The notes beneath the pieces were generated by a model, which had not been told where the DNA came from, did no database searches, and saw only the letters and a list, made by a program, of their open reading frames with translations. Positions 51,160 through 61,364 of a DNA stretch of 64,000 bases are shown piece by piece (the first letter of the stretch is position 1; each line of letters opens with the position of its first letter). The position numbers and the translations under genes were made by a program. This DNA comes from Trichlorobacter thiogenes (lineage in GTDB: Bacteria > Desulfobacterota > Desulfuromonadia > Geobacterales > Pseudopelobacteraceae): positions 551,269-615,268 of the forward strand of contig NZ_FUWR01000001.1 in assembly GCF_900167465.1 (NCBI RefSeq). The letters run 5' to 3'.

Positions 51160-52429
51160 GCTCCTGTCCTACTGGAACGGACTCAGTGGCAGTCAGCGCC
51201 GGAATCTTGCCTGGTGTGCGGCAGGCTGCATTCTTGTGACCGTATTCGCGATTGGATATTACGCCATGAACAGAGGGAAAGATTCCGTTTCCACAAAAAG
51301 TGCGAAACAAGCGCCCTTGAGCATCGAGCCAAAACTCCTGGAAAAGTCACAGTTCCTCGAAAGTCAGAAGGAGATTGCCAAGCGTGACGACAAAGTTGCC
51401 GAACTCCAGAAAAAACTCGATGAGATCACCCGAGAGAAAAAGGGTGACCCGACTCCAGCACCGGTGCTTCAGGCCGGCACTACACCCGCTGTACCTGGTG
51501 ACAATCATCTTGCCGTCACTGCTCAACAGCAGGGCCAGACGCAAAAGGCCGGTTCCGGCAGGACAGTGATATCAAAACAGCCGTTGCCGCCACTTCCGCC
51601 GATGCCGCAAAGCAGCAGCTTCTCGCTTCCTCCCCCACCTGCCGCACCTCAAGGAATGGCTGCAGGCCAGTTGCAATCTCCACCCGAAACCGAAATCGGC
51701 GATATCGCCATCGTTTCGTCTCCTGGATCAGGCAAACCCGCCAAGGCTGATGCGGAAGATAAAAAAAAAGACGTCGGGACCGTCTCGGTCTATCTGCCAC
51801 CTTCCTTTATGGAGGCGACTCTGTTGAGTGGCTTGGACGCTCCAACCACTTCGGAAGCCAAAGGAAATCCGGTGCCGGTGCTGCTCAGGGTAAAGACTCC
51901 AGCGGTACTGCCCAATAGCGTCAAGGCAAACCTCAAAGGGTGCTTTGTTATCGCTGACGGCAAGGGGAACCTGGCCACCGAGCGTGCGGAACTGCTGCTC
52001 GTTTCCTTGTCATGCCTCGACCGTAAGGGGCAGGCGGTAGTCGACCAGAAGATCAAAGGGTTCGTCGTTGATGAAGACGGCAAAATTGGCCTGCGAGGCC
52101 GGGTCGTTGCCAAGATGGGCTCCATGATCGCCAGGAGCATGTTGGCCGGCTTCTTCGGCGGTGCCGGTGACGCGATTAAGTCTGCGGCCACGACCATGTC
52201 CGTAAGCCCTCTCGGTACGACACAAACCGTTGACCCCAAAGACATTGCCATGTCTGGGCTTGGGTCCGGCCTGTCGAGTGGCTTCAAAGAGATCCAGAAG
52301 TTCTACATGGAACTGGCCAGGCAAACCATGCCGGTCATAGAAGTCGGAGCCACAAAGCCGGTGACACTGGTCATTAGCGAAGGAATCAATCTGGACATCA
52401 AGAAAATTGCCAAGGGAGGCGGAAAGTGA
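51149..52429 (+). CDS. traB: TraB, VirB10-like scaffold protein
   Basis: A 426-residue protein: inner-membrane helix near residues 18-40 (WCAAGCILVTVFAIGYYA), a coiled coil (KRDDKVAELQKKLDEITREK), a proline-rich linker (PLPPLPPMPQ and PPPPAAPQG) and a C-terminal VirB10/TrbI beta-barrel domain (FVIADGKGNLATERAELLLV, KIGLRGRVVAKMGSMIARSM). It spans the envelope and links the TraC energy unit to the outer core. ATG 51149 begins the membrane-anchored form; the longer frame is not needed. Confidence 0.9.
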   Translation: MKNKLLSYWNGLSGSQRRNLAWCAAGCILVTVFAIGYYAMNRGKDSVSTKSAKQAPLSIEPKLLEKSQFLESQKEIAKRDDKVAELQKKLDEITREKKGDPTPAPVLQAGTTPAVPGDNHLAVTAQQQGQTQKAGSGRTVISKQPLPPLPPMPQSSSFSLPPPPAAPQGMAAGQLQSPPETEIGDIAIVSSPGSGKPAKADAEDKKKDVGTVSVYLPPSFMEATLLSGLDAPTTSEAKGNPVPVLLRVKTPAVLPNSVKANLKGCFVIADGKGNLATERAELLLVSLSCLDRKGQAVVDQKIKGFVVDEDGKIGLRGRVVAKMGSMIARSMLAGFFGGAGDAIKSAATTMSVSPLGTTQTVDPKDIAMSGLGSGLSSGFKEIQKFYMELARQTMPVIEVGATKPVTLVISEGINLDIKKIAKGGGK

Positions 52430-52920
52430 AGAAAGCCCTTATTACTATAGGAATGCTGACAATGAGCGGCTGTGCCCTGCTCAACCCCTACGAAAGCAGC
52501 TTTAGCTGCCCTGAAACCAGCAACGGCAAGTGCGTTTCGGTGCAAACCGCCTACAAGGAATCGACAGCAATCCCTGGCAAATCAAGCGAAGCACCTGCAG
52601 AACACAAGGAAGACGATTGTAATGCTGACAGTGCTGCAGCCGGTCTCTGCACCGAAGGCAAGAAGGATATCTCCCTGCATCCGTCCGCCAAAGAGAACGG
52701 TACCTACAACCGCTACCAATCGGCACTGTTCGACAAATTCAGCGGACTCCTGAAAGAACCGGTCACACCGGTTGTTGCTCCCCCGAAAACCATGCGGGTG
52801 CTCCTTCTGCCATACACCGGCCAGGACAATGAATTCTACATGCTGCGTTATGTCTACTTCTTCGTTGATGAACCGCGCTGGTTGATGGGTGACTCCGTTA
52901 CATCCGGCGAGGAGGACTAG
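52426..52920 (+). CDS. traV: TraV-like outer-membrane lipoprotein
   Basis: A 164-residue lipoprotein starting at GTG (52426), overlapping traB by 4 bases. Lipobox LTMSGCALLNPYESSFSCP with modified Cys16 and then a second Cys, a TraV-like N-terminus that is followed by a low-complexity middle and a C-terminal PKTMRVLLLPYTGQDNEFYM. TraV anchors the core complex to the outer membrane. Confidence 0.85.
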   Translation: MKKALITIGMLTMSGCALLNPYESSFSCPETSNGKCVSVQTAYKESTAIPGKSSEAPAEHKEDDCNADSAAAGLCTEGKKDISLHPSAKENGTYNRYQSALFDKFSGLLKEPVTPVVAPPKTMRVLLLPYTGQDNEFYMLRYVYFFVDEPRWLMGDSVTSGEED

Positions 52921-52922
52921 AC

Positions 52923-55370
52923 ATGGGCGTTGCGTCAGCGTTGTTTGGAAGTGGAGGGGGCTTCACCAGGAGCGAGTTACGCCGTCTCTCCGAACGGGAC
53001 AATTTTTCCGAATATTTCCCGTGGATTGCCCATGACCCCAAGAATCAGATCTACCTGAACACCGATAACACCTTCGGGATGATGTGGGAGTGTGCTCCAC
53101 TGGCTTTTGCCTGTGAGACTACCATCAGGACCCTGGAGGGGATATTCCGTGTAAACCTGCCTGACGGTTCGATCATGCAGTTCATTCTATTCGCCGACCC
53201 TTTTGTTAAGCATATTGTGGATACCTATACTTCCATGAAATTGCGCGACAGCAAACTGGTACGCGATGTTTCTGACAACGTGTCCCGCTTCTTTCAGGAA
53301 GGTGTGGAAGGTCTCGGCTGTCTGAGCGGTATTCCGATCCGGAACTTCAGGATGTTTTTTACGGTCAAGTTTCCGGTGAAGGACAGTGCCCATGTAAATC
53401 TTGAAGAAGTGTTCGGCACGATCCAGGAAGTGCTGCGTGGCGCCGGCCTTTCACCGGTCGTTGTCAATCCGGGTAACTTGCTGGATTGGCTGCGGCGCAT
53501 GCTGAATGAAGACCCGTCTGCAAATAGCAGCCACTATGACGAACGCAATATCATCCGTAAGCAGGTACTGCTCGGGACCAAGGTAGAGAAAAGGTTCTCT
53601 TCTCTCAAGTTCGGTTCCCGGCACTTCCGCTGCGTCACCCCGAAGTCATTCCCTCTGAACGGCGATCCGATCCAGACCAACCAACTCTTCGGCGGGATCA
53701 TGGGGATGGCGACCGACTCTGATCAGATCCGGACGCCATTCTTCTTTACGCTGAATATCGTCCTACGGAACCAGAAGAACAAGCTTCACACCAAGTGCAA
53801 CCTGGTCCTGCAACAGCAGGGTGTCGGCAGTTTCGCCCCATCGCTGGCCAGAAAGAAAGACGAGTATCTCTGGGCGGTCGATGAACTGGAACGGGGCACG
53901 AAGTTCTACCGTGTCATTCCTATCATGTGGGTCTACGGCAGTGACGAATGGCTGGTAAACGAGTCCGTCACCAGGGCCAAGCGGGTCTGGGAGGGGCAAG
54001 GATACGTCATGCAGGAGGATAAGGGGATTCTTCCCATCCTGTTCATTTCTTCTCTGCCATTCGGTCTCTACGACCACGGAAGCAACATCGACACTCTCGA
54101 CCGCGACCATATTCTTCCGGTGGATAGTATTGCTGTCACCCTGCCGGTGCAGGGGGACTTCTCCGGACTAGGCAAGCCGGTGATGCTCTTCGCAGGCAGG
54201 AAAGGGAATCTGTTCGGCCTCGACATCTTCAACAAGGGAGTCAACAACCACAACGCCATGGTCTGCGCCTCCAGCGGCGCCGGCAAAAGCTTCTTTATCA
54301 ACTATCTGGTCTACAACTACTTCGCCATGAAATCGAAGATCCGGATCATCGACATCGGCGGCTCCTACAAGAAGATGACCAAACTGTTCGGTGCCCGCTA
54401 TCTGGACTTCAGCGAGGACTCCCAGGTCTGTCTGAACCCCTTCACCAACATCATCGATCCCGAGTACGACATCCCGGTTATCGCTCCCATCGTTGCCCAG
54501 ATGGTCTTTTCCACCGGCAAGACCATTCCCAGCGAGACAGAGATGACCCTGATCAAGGGAGCAGTTCGCTGGGCCTGGCAGCAGCAGGGCAATGATGCAG
54601 ATATCGATACCGTCTACGAGTACCTGTTCAATTTCGACCAGTACTCCTCCGAGGGTGGCGAGATCAAGGAGGCTGCTTCCCGGCTTGCTTTTAACCTGGC
54701 CGACTTCAAGAGCGACGGAACCTTTGGCCGTTTCTTCAACGGCAAAAGCAGTCTCGACATCTCCAACGACGAATTCGTGGTGCTGGAACTGGAACATCTC
54801 AAGTCCCGTAAGGAACTGTTCCGGGTAGTCACCCTTCAGGTGATAAATGCCGTAACCCAGGATCTCTATCTCTCCGACAAGTCGGATCAGCGACTGATCG
54901 TTTTTGATGAGGCATGGCAATTCCTTGGAGAGAGTTCGACCCTGAAGGAGGTCATTGAGGAAGGGTACCGTCGTGCCCGCAAATACCATGGCAGTTTCAC
55001 CATAATCACCCAGTCGGTACTCGACATGAAGCTCTTCGGCGGGGTTGGCGATGTCATCAGGAATAACTCGGCCTTCAAATTCTATCTGGAGTCGTCCGAC
55101 TTCGAGAAGGCTCTGGACGAGAAGCTGATGGATTACGACGATTTTACCATGCGGATTCTCAAGTCAACGAAGAGCAACAAGCCCAAGTACTCGGAGATCT
55201 TCATGGACACTCCTTTCGGCGTCGGAGTCGGCAGATTGGCCGTAGATCCTTTCTCCTACTACGTTTTCACGTCTGATGCGAGTGAGATAACTGAAATAGA
55301 GGCAATGGTTGATGGCGGAGTGAGTTATGAGGATGCAATCCGTGAGATGGTCAAGAAATACCGCAGTTAG
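52923..55370 (+). CDS. traC: TraC, F-type T4SS ATPase
   Basis: An 815-residue VirB4-class ATPase that powers pilus assembly. The TraC-specific N-terminal domain (about 1-430) is followed by an ATPase domain with Walker A ASSGAGKSFFIN near residue 450 and Walker B RLIVFDEAWQFLG near 660, plus TIITQSVLD. Length and order are as in F-type systems. ATG 52923 begins 3 bases after the traV stop. It overlaps the following gene by 44 bases. Confidence 0.93.
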   Translation: MGVASALFGSGGGFTRSELRRLSERDNFSEYFPWIAHDPKNQIYLNTDNTFGMMWECAPLAFACETTIRTLEGIFRVNLPDGSIMQFILFADPFVKHIVDTYTSMKLRDSKLVRDVSDNVSRFFQEGVEGLGCLSGIPIRNFRMFFTVKFPVKDSAHVNLEEVFGTIQEVLRGAGLSPVVVNPGNLLDWLRRMLNEDPSANSSHYDERNIIRKQVLLGTKVEKRFSSLKFGSRHFRCVTPKSFPLNGDPIQTNQLFGGIMGMATDSDQIRTPFFFTLNIVLRNQKNKLHTKCNLVLQQQGVGSFAPSLARKKDEYLWAVDELERGTKFYRVIPIMWVYGSDEWLVNESVTRAKRVWEGQGYVMQEDKGILPILFISSLPFGLYDHGSNIDTLDRDHILPVDSIAVTLPVQGDFSGLGKPVMLFAGRKGNLFGLDIFNKGVNNHNAMVCASSGAGKSFFINYLVYNYFAMKSKIRIIDIGGSYKKMTKLFGARYLDFSEDSQVCLNPFTNIIDPEYDIPVIAPIVAQMVFSTGKTIPSETEMTLIKGAVRWAWQQQGNDADIDTVYEYLFNFDQYSSEGGEIKEAASRLAFNLADFKSDGTFGRFFNGKSSLDISNDEFVVLELEHLKSRKELFRVVTLQVINAVTQDLYLSDKSDQRLIVFDEAWQFLGESSTLKEVIEEGYRRARKYHGSFTIITQSVLDMKLFGGVGDVIRNNSAFKFYLESSDFEKALDEKLMDYDDFTMRILKSTKSNKPKYSEIFMDTPFGVGVGRLAVDPFSYYVFTSDASEITEIEAMVDGGVSYEDAIREMVKKYRS

Positions 55371-57330
55371 TCTGATGATGTCTGTGACGTTAGGCAGCAC
55401 GTCTGCCTTCGGAATCGATGGGAAGACCGCTGGCCAGAATGCCGGTCAGTCGGCGCTCTCCCGGTTCGGCAGTAAGAATTCTGTCAACAGCAACATCTCG
55501 TTGCCGATGACCAACTCATCGAACCTCATGCAGACGGTGAACGGCGCTACCAGCTTCCCGGCAACCCTGAACGCTCCCTCATCGGCAAAATTCCTGGAGG
55601 TGATGATACAGCCGTCAGGAACCGGTGACCTGCAGCAGGTTATCGTCAGCCAGGATCTAAACACTGATGGCACCATCGACAATGTTCACGCTGTGCCGTC
55701 GCTTGTGTCAGGGGTCTGCGCCAACGGCTTCATCTCCTGTAATGCCGGTAGCTGGACGAATTGCAAATATTATACGTGGGCCGCCGATGCTGATGGCCGG
55801 GTCACTGAAGCACCGGCGTCCATTACCGATCTCGGTGGCTGCTATTGCATCAACAGCAGTTGTGGCAGCAACCTGGTCTGGGTCAACAGCGCCATCGTGT
55901 TGAAGGATATCGGTGGGGGTATTGTCAATGCAGTTCATACCAGCAATACCTCCTTCACCATTACCAACGTCAATACCGACATCACCACCATTACCTATTA
56001 CGGGCAAGTGACCACCAAAACGAACAATGCCGCCACGAGTGTCGCGGCATTCGCTTCCTCCCCAACAGTGGATACCCTGACGGGGTATTACACCAACTGG
56101 CCCCAGCTGACGGCAGCTCGGGATTCTGCTGCCATCTCCCAATCATCCGACCCGAGCAGTTTCTACTACATGATCTCCAACTCGGGTGCGGCCCGGGAGG
56201 CTCAGGGCAAGTCAAGCATCTGCACGGTTGACCGGGCTGGCCGTGTTGATACCTCCACCACGTCCTTCAACGACTCAGGAAGCAGTGCCCTCTGTACCGA
56301 TCACCTGGTCTACATACGGGTTCATAAGGCCGATGATCTAACCTATCAATTGGAATACCTGGATACCGGCCCCGGAGGACCGGGAGCGGCCCACAACAAC
56401 TGCGGCGGCAGTCCGGGCGGAGATGGCTGGCATACAGTTAAACCCGTCACTGTGTCCACACCAGACCCGGCCAAGCTCGGCCAGCTTATGTCCGCCACCT
56501 TCAACATGAACAACATGAGTGGCGGCGGCTGCAATTCCGCTTCGGCATCCGTGGACGGAGTCATCAACGGATTCGACACATCAGTCCAGACCGGCATTGT
56601 CTGTCCGGCAAAGGGTGCTCAAGGTGTCTCGTTCGACTGGAGCTATTTCTTCGACTTCAAGGAGGACACCTACACGGAAGCCGTTGAGGATAAGTGTGCC
56701 GCCTTGGCCAACGATCCGGACTGTCGCTTGAAGGAAGAAGAAATCGACGGAGTCGTGACCTACCAGAACTTCAATCCGACCGGTTTCAACCAACTTCCTT
56801 CCTGTAAGAATTTCACCGGCCAGGTGGGTACCAACAAGATTTGCCGGGACTGGTGGCACAAGAAGCGTACGTACGTCTGCGGCAGTCAGCAATACGACTT
56901 CTCTGATGTGGCAACCCGTTTCGGGAAGGTGGTTTCCTCTGCCAGCGACAACACAGCGAATCTGACGTTCCAGGACCCACGACTCGGCCCTACGGGGTGG
57001 AACATTGTCAACGGCAGTATCAACCTGCCACAACGTGACCCGGCGTCCGAATGTGAAGTGGCCTGCAAGACCCGCATCGCCAAGACCGACACCCAGGTAA
57101 CAACGACCGGAAATGTTACCGACATGCGTGTTCCCGCCCAGTCATACGACATTTTCTACAAGACCTGCATCAATAACAGCTGTCCTGCCGACCCGGGCGA
57201 AGAAATCGTCATTGATTGCCAGTGCATCAACGAGTTCGCTGAGGCTGCCACGGTCATCCAGACGCTCAGACTGGCAGGCAAAGACAATATCTGTTCGAGT
57301 GGCCAGAAGCAGCCGATGCAGTCGAGGTAA
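55327..57330 (+). CDS. Large exported cysteine-containing protein of the transfer operon
   Basis: A 667-residue protein with a signal peptide (NTAVSLMMSVTLGSTSAFG) and paired cysteines in the second half (CYCINSSCG, KTCINNSCPADPGEEIVIDC, CQCINEFAEAA). The middle is beta-strand and low-complexity sequence (LSRFGSKNSVNSNISLP). No family recognised with confidence; it is followed at once by TraN and its C-terminal cysteine arrangement recalls the middle part of TraN-like proteins, so it may be a TraN partner or a split relative. The start overlaps traC by 44 bases and has GGAG 6 bases upstream. Confidence 0.6.
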   Translation: MRMQSVRWSRNTAVSLMMSVTLGSTSAFGIDGKTAGQNAGQSALSRFGSKNSVNSNISLPMTNSSNLMQTVNGATSFPATLNAPSSAKFLEVMIQPSGTGDLQQVIVSQDLNTDGTIDNVHAVPSLVSGVCANGFISCNAGSWTNCKYYTWAADADGRVTEAPASITDLGGCYCINSSCGSNLVWVNSAIVLKDIGGGIVNAVHTSNTSFTITNVNTDITTITYYGQVTTKTNNAATSVAAFASSPTVDTLTGYYTNWPQLTAARDSAAISQSSDPSSFYYMISNSGAAREAQGKSSICTVDRAGRVDTSTTSFNDSGSSALCTDHLVYIRVHKADDLTYQLEYLDTGPGGPGAAHNNCGGSPGGDGWHTVKPVTVSTPDPAKLGQLMSATFNMNNMSGGGCNSASASVDGVINGFDTSVQTGIVCPAKGAQGVSFDWSYFFDFKEDTYTEAVEDKCAALANDPDCRLKEEEIDGVVTYQNFNPTGFNQLPSCKNFTGQVGTNKICRDWWHKKRTYVCGSQQYDFSDVATRFGKVVSSASDNTANLTFQDPRLGPTGWNIVNGSINLPQRDPASECEVACKTRIAKTDTQVTTTGNVTDMRVPAQSYDIFYKTCINNSCPADPGEEIVIDCQCINEFAEAATVIQTLRLAGKDNICSSGQKQPMQSR

Positions 57331-57336
57331 AAACAG

Positions 57337-60300
57337 ATGCTATTCCGTATCGCCTATTCAGTTCTTTATGCCGTTCTCCTGCTCTCCCTCTCCGGGGTAA
57401 CCACCACGGCGCAGGCAGTTGTCAGTTGCCAGGACACCATCTCGACCGGTACCACCTATCGCTACATTGATGCCCTGGCTTTCTTCACCGAATTCAACGG
57501 CAAGACCTACGCCATTGCCAAATCAGCCGTCAGTGGCAGCCAGTCGCTTCCCGACATCTATTTCGACTTCTCGGCGAACATCAGCCGGGAGTACCTGATG
57601 ACCGGTACCGACACGGCCTCGCTCAAGAGAATGCTGTCTCTCGGACAGTTCGGGGCGGCCAAGCCGGTCAGCGTGGACAGCCAGCAAGCACTGGATTTCC
57701 TGATCAAGCGCTATGGCACCTATCTGGGGACAGCAACCTCGGATAAGAGCACCTACATCGACGCCTGGAAAGAGTTCGGCCCCGTTGGATTCAACGCCAT
57801 AGATGGATCGGGACTTCCATTCACAAAATGGCCGGCTGCTGGCGCCTATACCGGGCAGGACCCGCAGGCAGTCGTCATGGGAAGTGACGGGATCTGGGCC
57901 AGCGGTCTCGATGGGACAAGAAGCTCACAGATCGTAGAGTTCCCCGGCAAGCTCGACTGTGCCCTGTCGTACATCGATCCAGGCACGATCACCCCTCCAC
58001 CGCCGCCACCTCCTCCGCCACCTCCTGATCCCAATGCCATCAATAACATCATGTGCGGTCAGGATCTGAATAACAACGGCTATGCCGGTGACCCGGGAGA
58101 AACAGCCAACTGCATTCAGACGACTCAAGGACAATTCTGCCCGGTCGGTTCCACGGAATGCGTCGAAACCTATACGGCACCAGTCTGTCCGGTTGGCTCT
58201 ACTCTGGAAACAACCCGTGATATGTGTCAGGCAACGGCCCAGAACGTTTGTGGCAGCGGCTACACCTGGGACTCTGGTATCGACAAATGCATCGCGACTG
58301 TGGTCTGTCCGGAAAACGGTACCTTCAATCCGGTTGCTGACCGCTGTGAGAAACTGGTTCAAAACGATTGTCCCGTTGGCTATACCTATGACGCCAACCC
58401 GGCCAGCCAGACCTACGACCGTTGCGTGAAGTCGGCAACGTGCACTGACGGAGGAGCGTTCATCGCGGCCAAGGATCGGTGCGAAAAAGCCTGGATGCCG
58501 GTCTGCGACACTGCCAATGGCTATGCTTACAACGGCACGACCGGCAAGTGCGAACGGTCGCCGATCTGTACCTATGGCAGCTATAACGCCACCTACAATC
58601 TCTGCGTCCAGCCTTTCGTGCCATCATGTCCAAGCGGCTACAGCTATAACAACTCCCGGGGGCGCTGCGAAAAAGCTCCCGAATGCCCGGCAGGTACCAC
58701 GTACAATGTGGTCACAAACAAGTGTGACGCCATCACCGGTGCCAGCTCACAACAGGTTTTATCCTGTAGTCCTCAATCATTTCTTTGCGCACCGTATGCC
58801 GACTCCTGCTGCAATGTAAGTATCTCCTGCCCCAATGGCCCACAAGGACAGGTGAGTGTTGCAGCTAATTATTGTTGTCTCGGTTCTGACGCCATCACGA
58901 TTCAGTCACCCCTCGACCTTCTGACCCGAACCGAGTTGACCAGTACCGGTTATGCCCTGTCGGCGTTGCAATGCGACAGCGTCGGCAACTGCAGCTACTA
59001 TTTCATGGACCGCTATTGCTCAGACGGTTCACCGGCCAGTGCCTGGATGTTGTCCGGTTCATTCACGATGGCTTCGACACAGATGGTTTGTCCTGCCGGT
59101 CAGGCTCTCATCAACGGCAATCAGTGCCTTTCCGCCACCAACCCGACCTGTTCAGGCGGCAACTTCGACCCGAACATGGATGTCTGCTGGGCCGCCTATA
59201 CACCAACATGCACTCAAGGGACGTATGACAGCGCCAGCGGGCTGTGCATTCTTGCGCCTTCCTGTCCGAACGGCACCCTGAACACCACAACTGACCTCTG
59301 TGAAGCAACCATCACCAGGGACTGCGGCACCTACTCCTTTGATGCTGCCGCCAATCTCTGTTTCTCTGCACCGGTATGCGCCAATGGCGCTTATGACGCA
59401 GCACTCAACGTCTGCCAAGCCACGCTGACTCGTAATTGTGGCACCTACAGTTGGAGCCAGGCTGACTTCAAGTGCCTTCAACCCGTTGCATGTCCAAAAG
59501 ACCCTGCTTTCTCCCAGGCCGCTACCACTACGTTCTCAACCACGCTCGACAAGTGCGTATCAGAAGTCCAGCACGACTGTCCGGCGGGAACAACATACAC
59601 ACCGCTTCCCATCGGCAAATGCGAGGCAGTGCCAATCTGCAGTGGCGCCGGCATCTACAATCCGCAGAAGGACAGCTGCTTTGAGGGGTTCAATACCTGT
59701 CCGCTCGGGACTCAGTACGCTTGCATGGAATACCAGAACAAGATGCAGTGTTCCCCGAACCCCTGTTTCAACCCCGGAGCGCCCGGATCTGAGGTGACGA
59801 CCACTATCGACGAGTCAATGCTTCAGGATGACGGGCCAAAAGATGCAAATGGCAACTGCCTCGGCCAGATCTACATTTTCAACGGCAAGGCGTCACGTTG
59901 CCGTCCCCCCGGCTTGACGGTCGGGTACCTCAATAACTGCTGCGAAAGCGACAAGGTGGCTTCGGAGGATACCGGCAGCAGCATCTCGACAGCGGTTCAG
60001 GGCATTCAGATGGCCTATGAAATAGGTCAGGTCGCCTATTACGGCAACGCACTGGTGACCGGTGCCGCGCAGATTTCTGCCATATCGACCACCGCTACCG
60101 GTGCAGTCACCTCCATGACAGTTGTTTCCGCTGCCGGAACTACGACAACACTTTCGGGAGCGGCTGCAACTGGAGCTTATGCAACCATGGCCAGTGGTGC
60201 TACAGGAGCATCGGCCATCGGTGCCGGACTTCAGGCCTATGCCGCTGCACTGTTCAATCCGGCCACCATCATCATCGCGGTAGTCGTCCTGGTAGTGATG

Positions 60301-60711
60301 AAGGTGCTGATGGGGAGCGGATGCGATCAGGGTGACATTCAGACCGGGATGCAGAATGCCGCCAAGGATTGTCATTACGTGGGGGACTATTGTTACAAAA
60401 AATGGCCGCTGGTGGGATGTGTGCAGAAGGCCAAAAGCTTCTGCTGCTTCAACTCGAAAATGGCGAGGATCATACATGAACAGGGGAGACCGCAACTTCA
60501 ATCGTTTCAGCCGAATGGCGGCTGGGGTGTGCCCGAAGCACCCAACTGCCGCGGCTTTACGCCAGACGAATTCCAGGCACTGGACTTTTCGAGGATCGAT
60601 CTTTCGGAATACTTTGAAGACGTACAGAAGGATCTTGCTACCAAGATTGATGGTTCACAGCAGACCATCATGCAAAACATCCAGAACAAGTACCAGGCGA
60701 CGCCGAAATGA
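57337..60711 (+). CDS. traN: TraN-like mating-pair stabilisation protein with tandem Cys repeats
   Basis: A 1124-residue exported protein, about twice the length of F TraN (602 residues). Signal peptide (LFRIAYSVLYAVLLLSLSGV), an 11-proline stretch at 220-230, then from about residue 270 to 465 and again 580-800 many short repeats with paired cysteines (for example CPVGSTLETTRDMC, CPVGYTYDANPASQTYDRC, CPSGYSYNNSRGRCE). The C-terminal 150 residues carry the TraN signature with YVGDYCYKKWPLVGCVQ, AKSFCCFNSKMARII and FTPDEFQALDF. It is an outer-membrane protein recognising the recipient cell; the expanded repeats probably form the contact tip. Confidence 0.85.
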   Translation: MLFRIAYSVLYAVLLLSLSGVTTTAQAVVSCQDTISTGTTYRYIDALAFFTEFNGKTYAIAKSAVSGSQSLPDIYFDFSANISREYLMTGTDTASLKRMLSLGQFGAAKPVSVDSQQALDFLIKRYGTYLGTATSDKSTYIDAWKEFGPVGFNAIDGSGLPFTKWPAAGAYTGQDPQAVVMGSDGIWASGLDGTRSSQIVEFPGKLDCALSYIDPGTITPPPPPPPPPPPDPNAINNIMCGQDLNNNGYAGDPGETANCIQTTQGQFCPVGSTECVETYTAPVCPVGSTLETTRDMCQATAQNVCGSGYTWDSGIDKCIATVVCPENGTFNPVADRCEKLVQNDCPVGYTYDANPASQTYDRCVKSATCTDGGAFIAAKDRCEKAWMPVCDTANGYAYNGTTGKCERSPICTYGSYNATYNLCVQPFVPSCPSGYSYNNSRGRCEKAPECPAGTTYNVVTNKCDAITGASSQQVLSCSPQSFLCAPYADSCCNVSISCPNGPQGQVSVAANYCCLGSDAITIQSPLDLLTRTELTSTGYALSALQCDSVGNCSYYFMDRYCSDGSPASAWMLSGSFTMASTQMVCPAGQALINGNQCLSATNPTCSGGNFDPNMDVCWAAYTPTCTQGTYDSASGLCILAPSCPNGTLNTTTDLCEATITRDCGTYSFDAAANLCFSAPVCANGAYDAALNVCQATLTRNCGTYSWSQADFKCLQPVACPKDPAFSQAATTTFSTTLDKCVSEVQHDCPAGTTYTPLPIGKCEAVPICSGAGIYNPQKDSCFEGFNTCPLGTQYACMEYQNKMQCSPNPCFNPGAPGSEVTTTIDESMLQDDGPKDANGNCLGQIYIFNGKASRCRPPGLTVGYLNNCCESDKVASEDTGSSISTAVQGIQMAYEIGQVAYYGNALVTGAAQISAISTTATGAVTSMTVVSAAGTTTTLSGAAATGAYATMASGATGASAIGAGLQAYAAALFNPATIIIAVVVLVVMKVLMGSGCDQGDIQTGMQNAAKDCHYVGDYCYKKWPLVGCVQKAKSFCCFNSKMARIIHEQGRPQLQSFQPNGGWGVPEAPNCRGFTPDEFQALDFSRIDLSEYFEDVQKDLATKIDGSQQTIMQNIQNKYQATPK

Positions 60712-61364
60712 TCAGGCGCACAGGATTGGCAGTGATAGCCCTGGTGCTTGGTGTTACGTCGGTGCAAGCCAAGGTGATTGGTACTTACGGAACCACGTAC
60801 CGAATCACGGAACGGGATGCCCTGGCCGAGATCGAAGAACGTGCCCGGCAGGTGGACTGGAACAAGGTGCTGGACAAACGCAAGGTCGAGAACTACCAGG
60901 GACCGCCGGAAAAGGCGAGCCTGCCCCGAGCGAAGCGGAACCGGAGCTTCCCGGTTGACATGACCTATACCACCGAGATCGACGTACCAGACGGCAAGGG
61001 GGGCATTCTCTACCCAAAGGGGTACACCTTCAACCCGCTCGATTACGTTACCTATCCAAAAACGCTGGTGGTCATCGACGGCACTGACCCGGAGCAGGTG
61101 AAGTGGTTTGCCGCATCCGAGTATGACAAGCGGCTCGATGTAACGCTTCTGCTTACGGAGGGGAATTTCGGGGGTGTGTCGAAGCGGATCAGTCGTCCAT
61201 TGTTCTATGCCGACCGGAAGATGATCGAACGCCTCAAGCTGAAGGCCGTACCATCGGTCATCAAGCAGAAGGGTCGGTTGATGGAGGTAACTGAAGTCGC
61301 GCTGCCGGTTGGCAAGGCAAAAACTGCGTCCAGATCGTCACAAGACAAGAAAGGAGCCCAATGA
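60708..61364 (+). CDS. traW: TraW, F-type T4SS periplasmic protein
   Basis: A 218-residue exported protein (signal peptide ending QAKVIG near residue 24). TraW signature stretches: GTYGTTYRITERDALAEIEE at the start and FNPLDYVTYPKTLVVIDGTD in the middle, then the EQVKWFAASEY segment. TraW works with TrbC, TraU and TraN in pilus and mating-pair assembly. It overlaps traN by 4 bases. Confidence 0.88.
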   Translation: MIRRTGLAVIALVLGVTSVQAKVIGTYGTTYRITERDALAEIEERARQVDWNKVLDKRKVENYQGPPEKASLPRAKRNRSFPVDMTYTTEIDVPDGKGGILYPKGYTFNPLDYVTYPKTLVVIDGTDPEQVKWFAASEYDKRLDVTLLLTEGNFGGVSKRISRPLFYADRKMIERLKLKAVPSVIKQKGRLMEVTEVALPVGKAKTASRSSQDKKGAQ

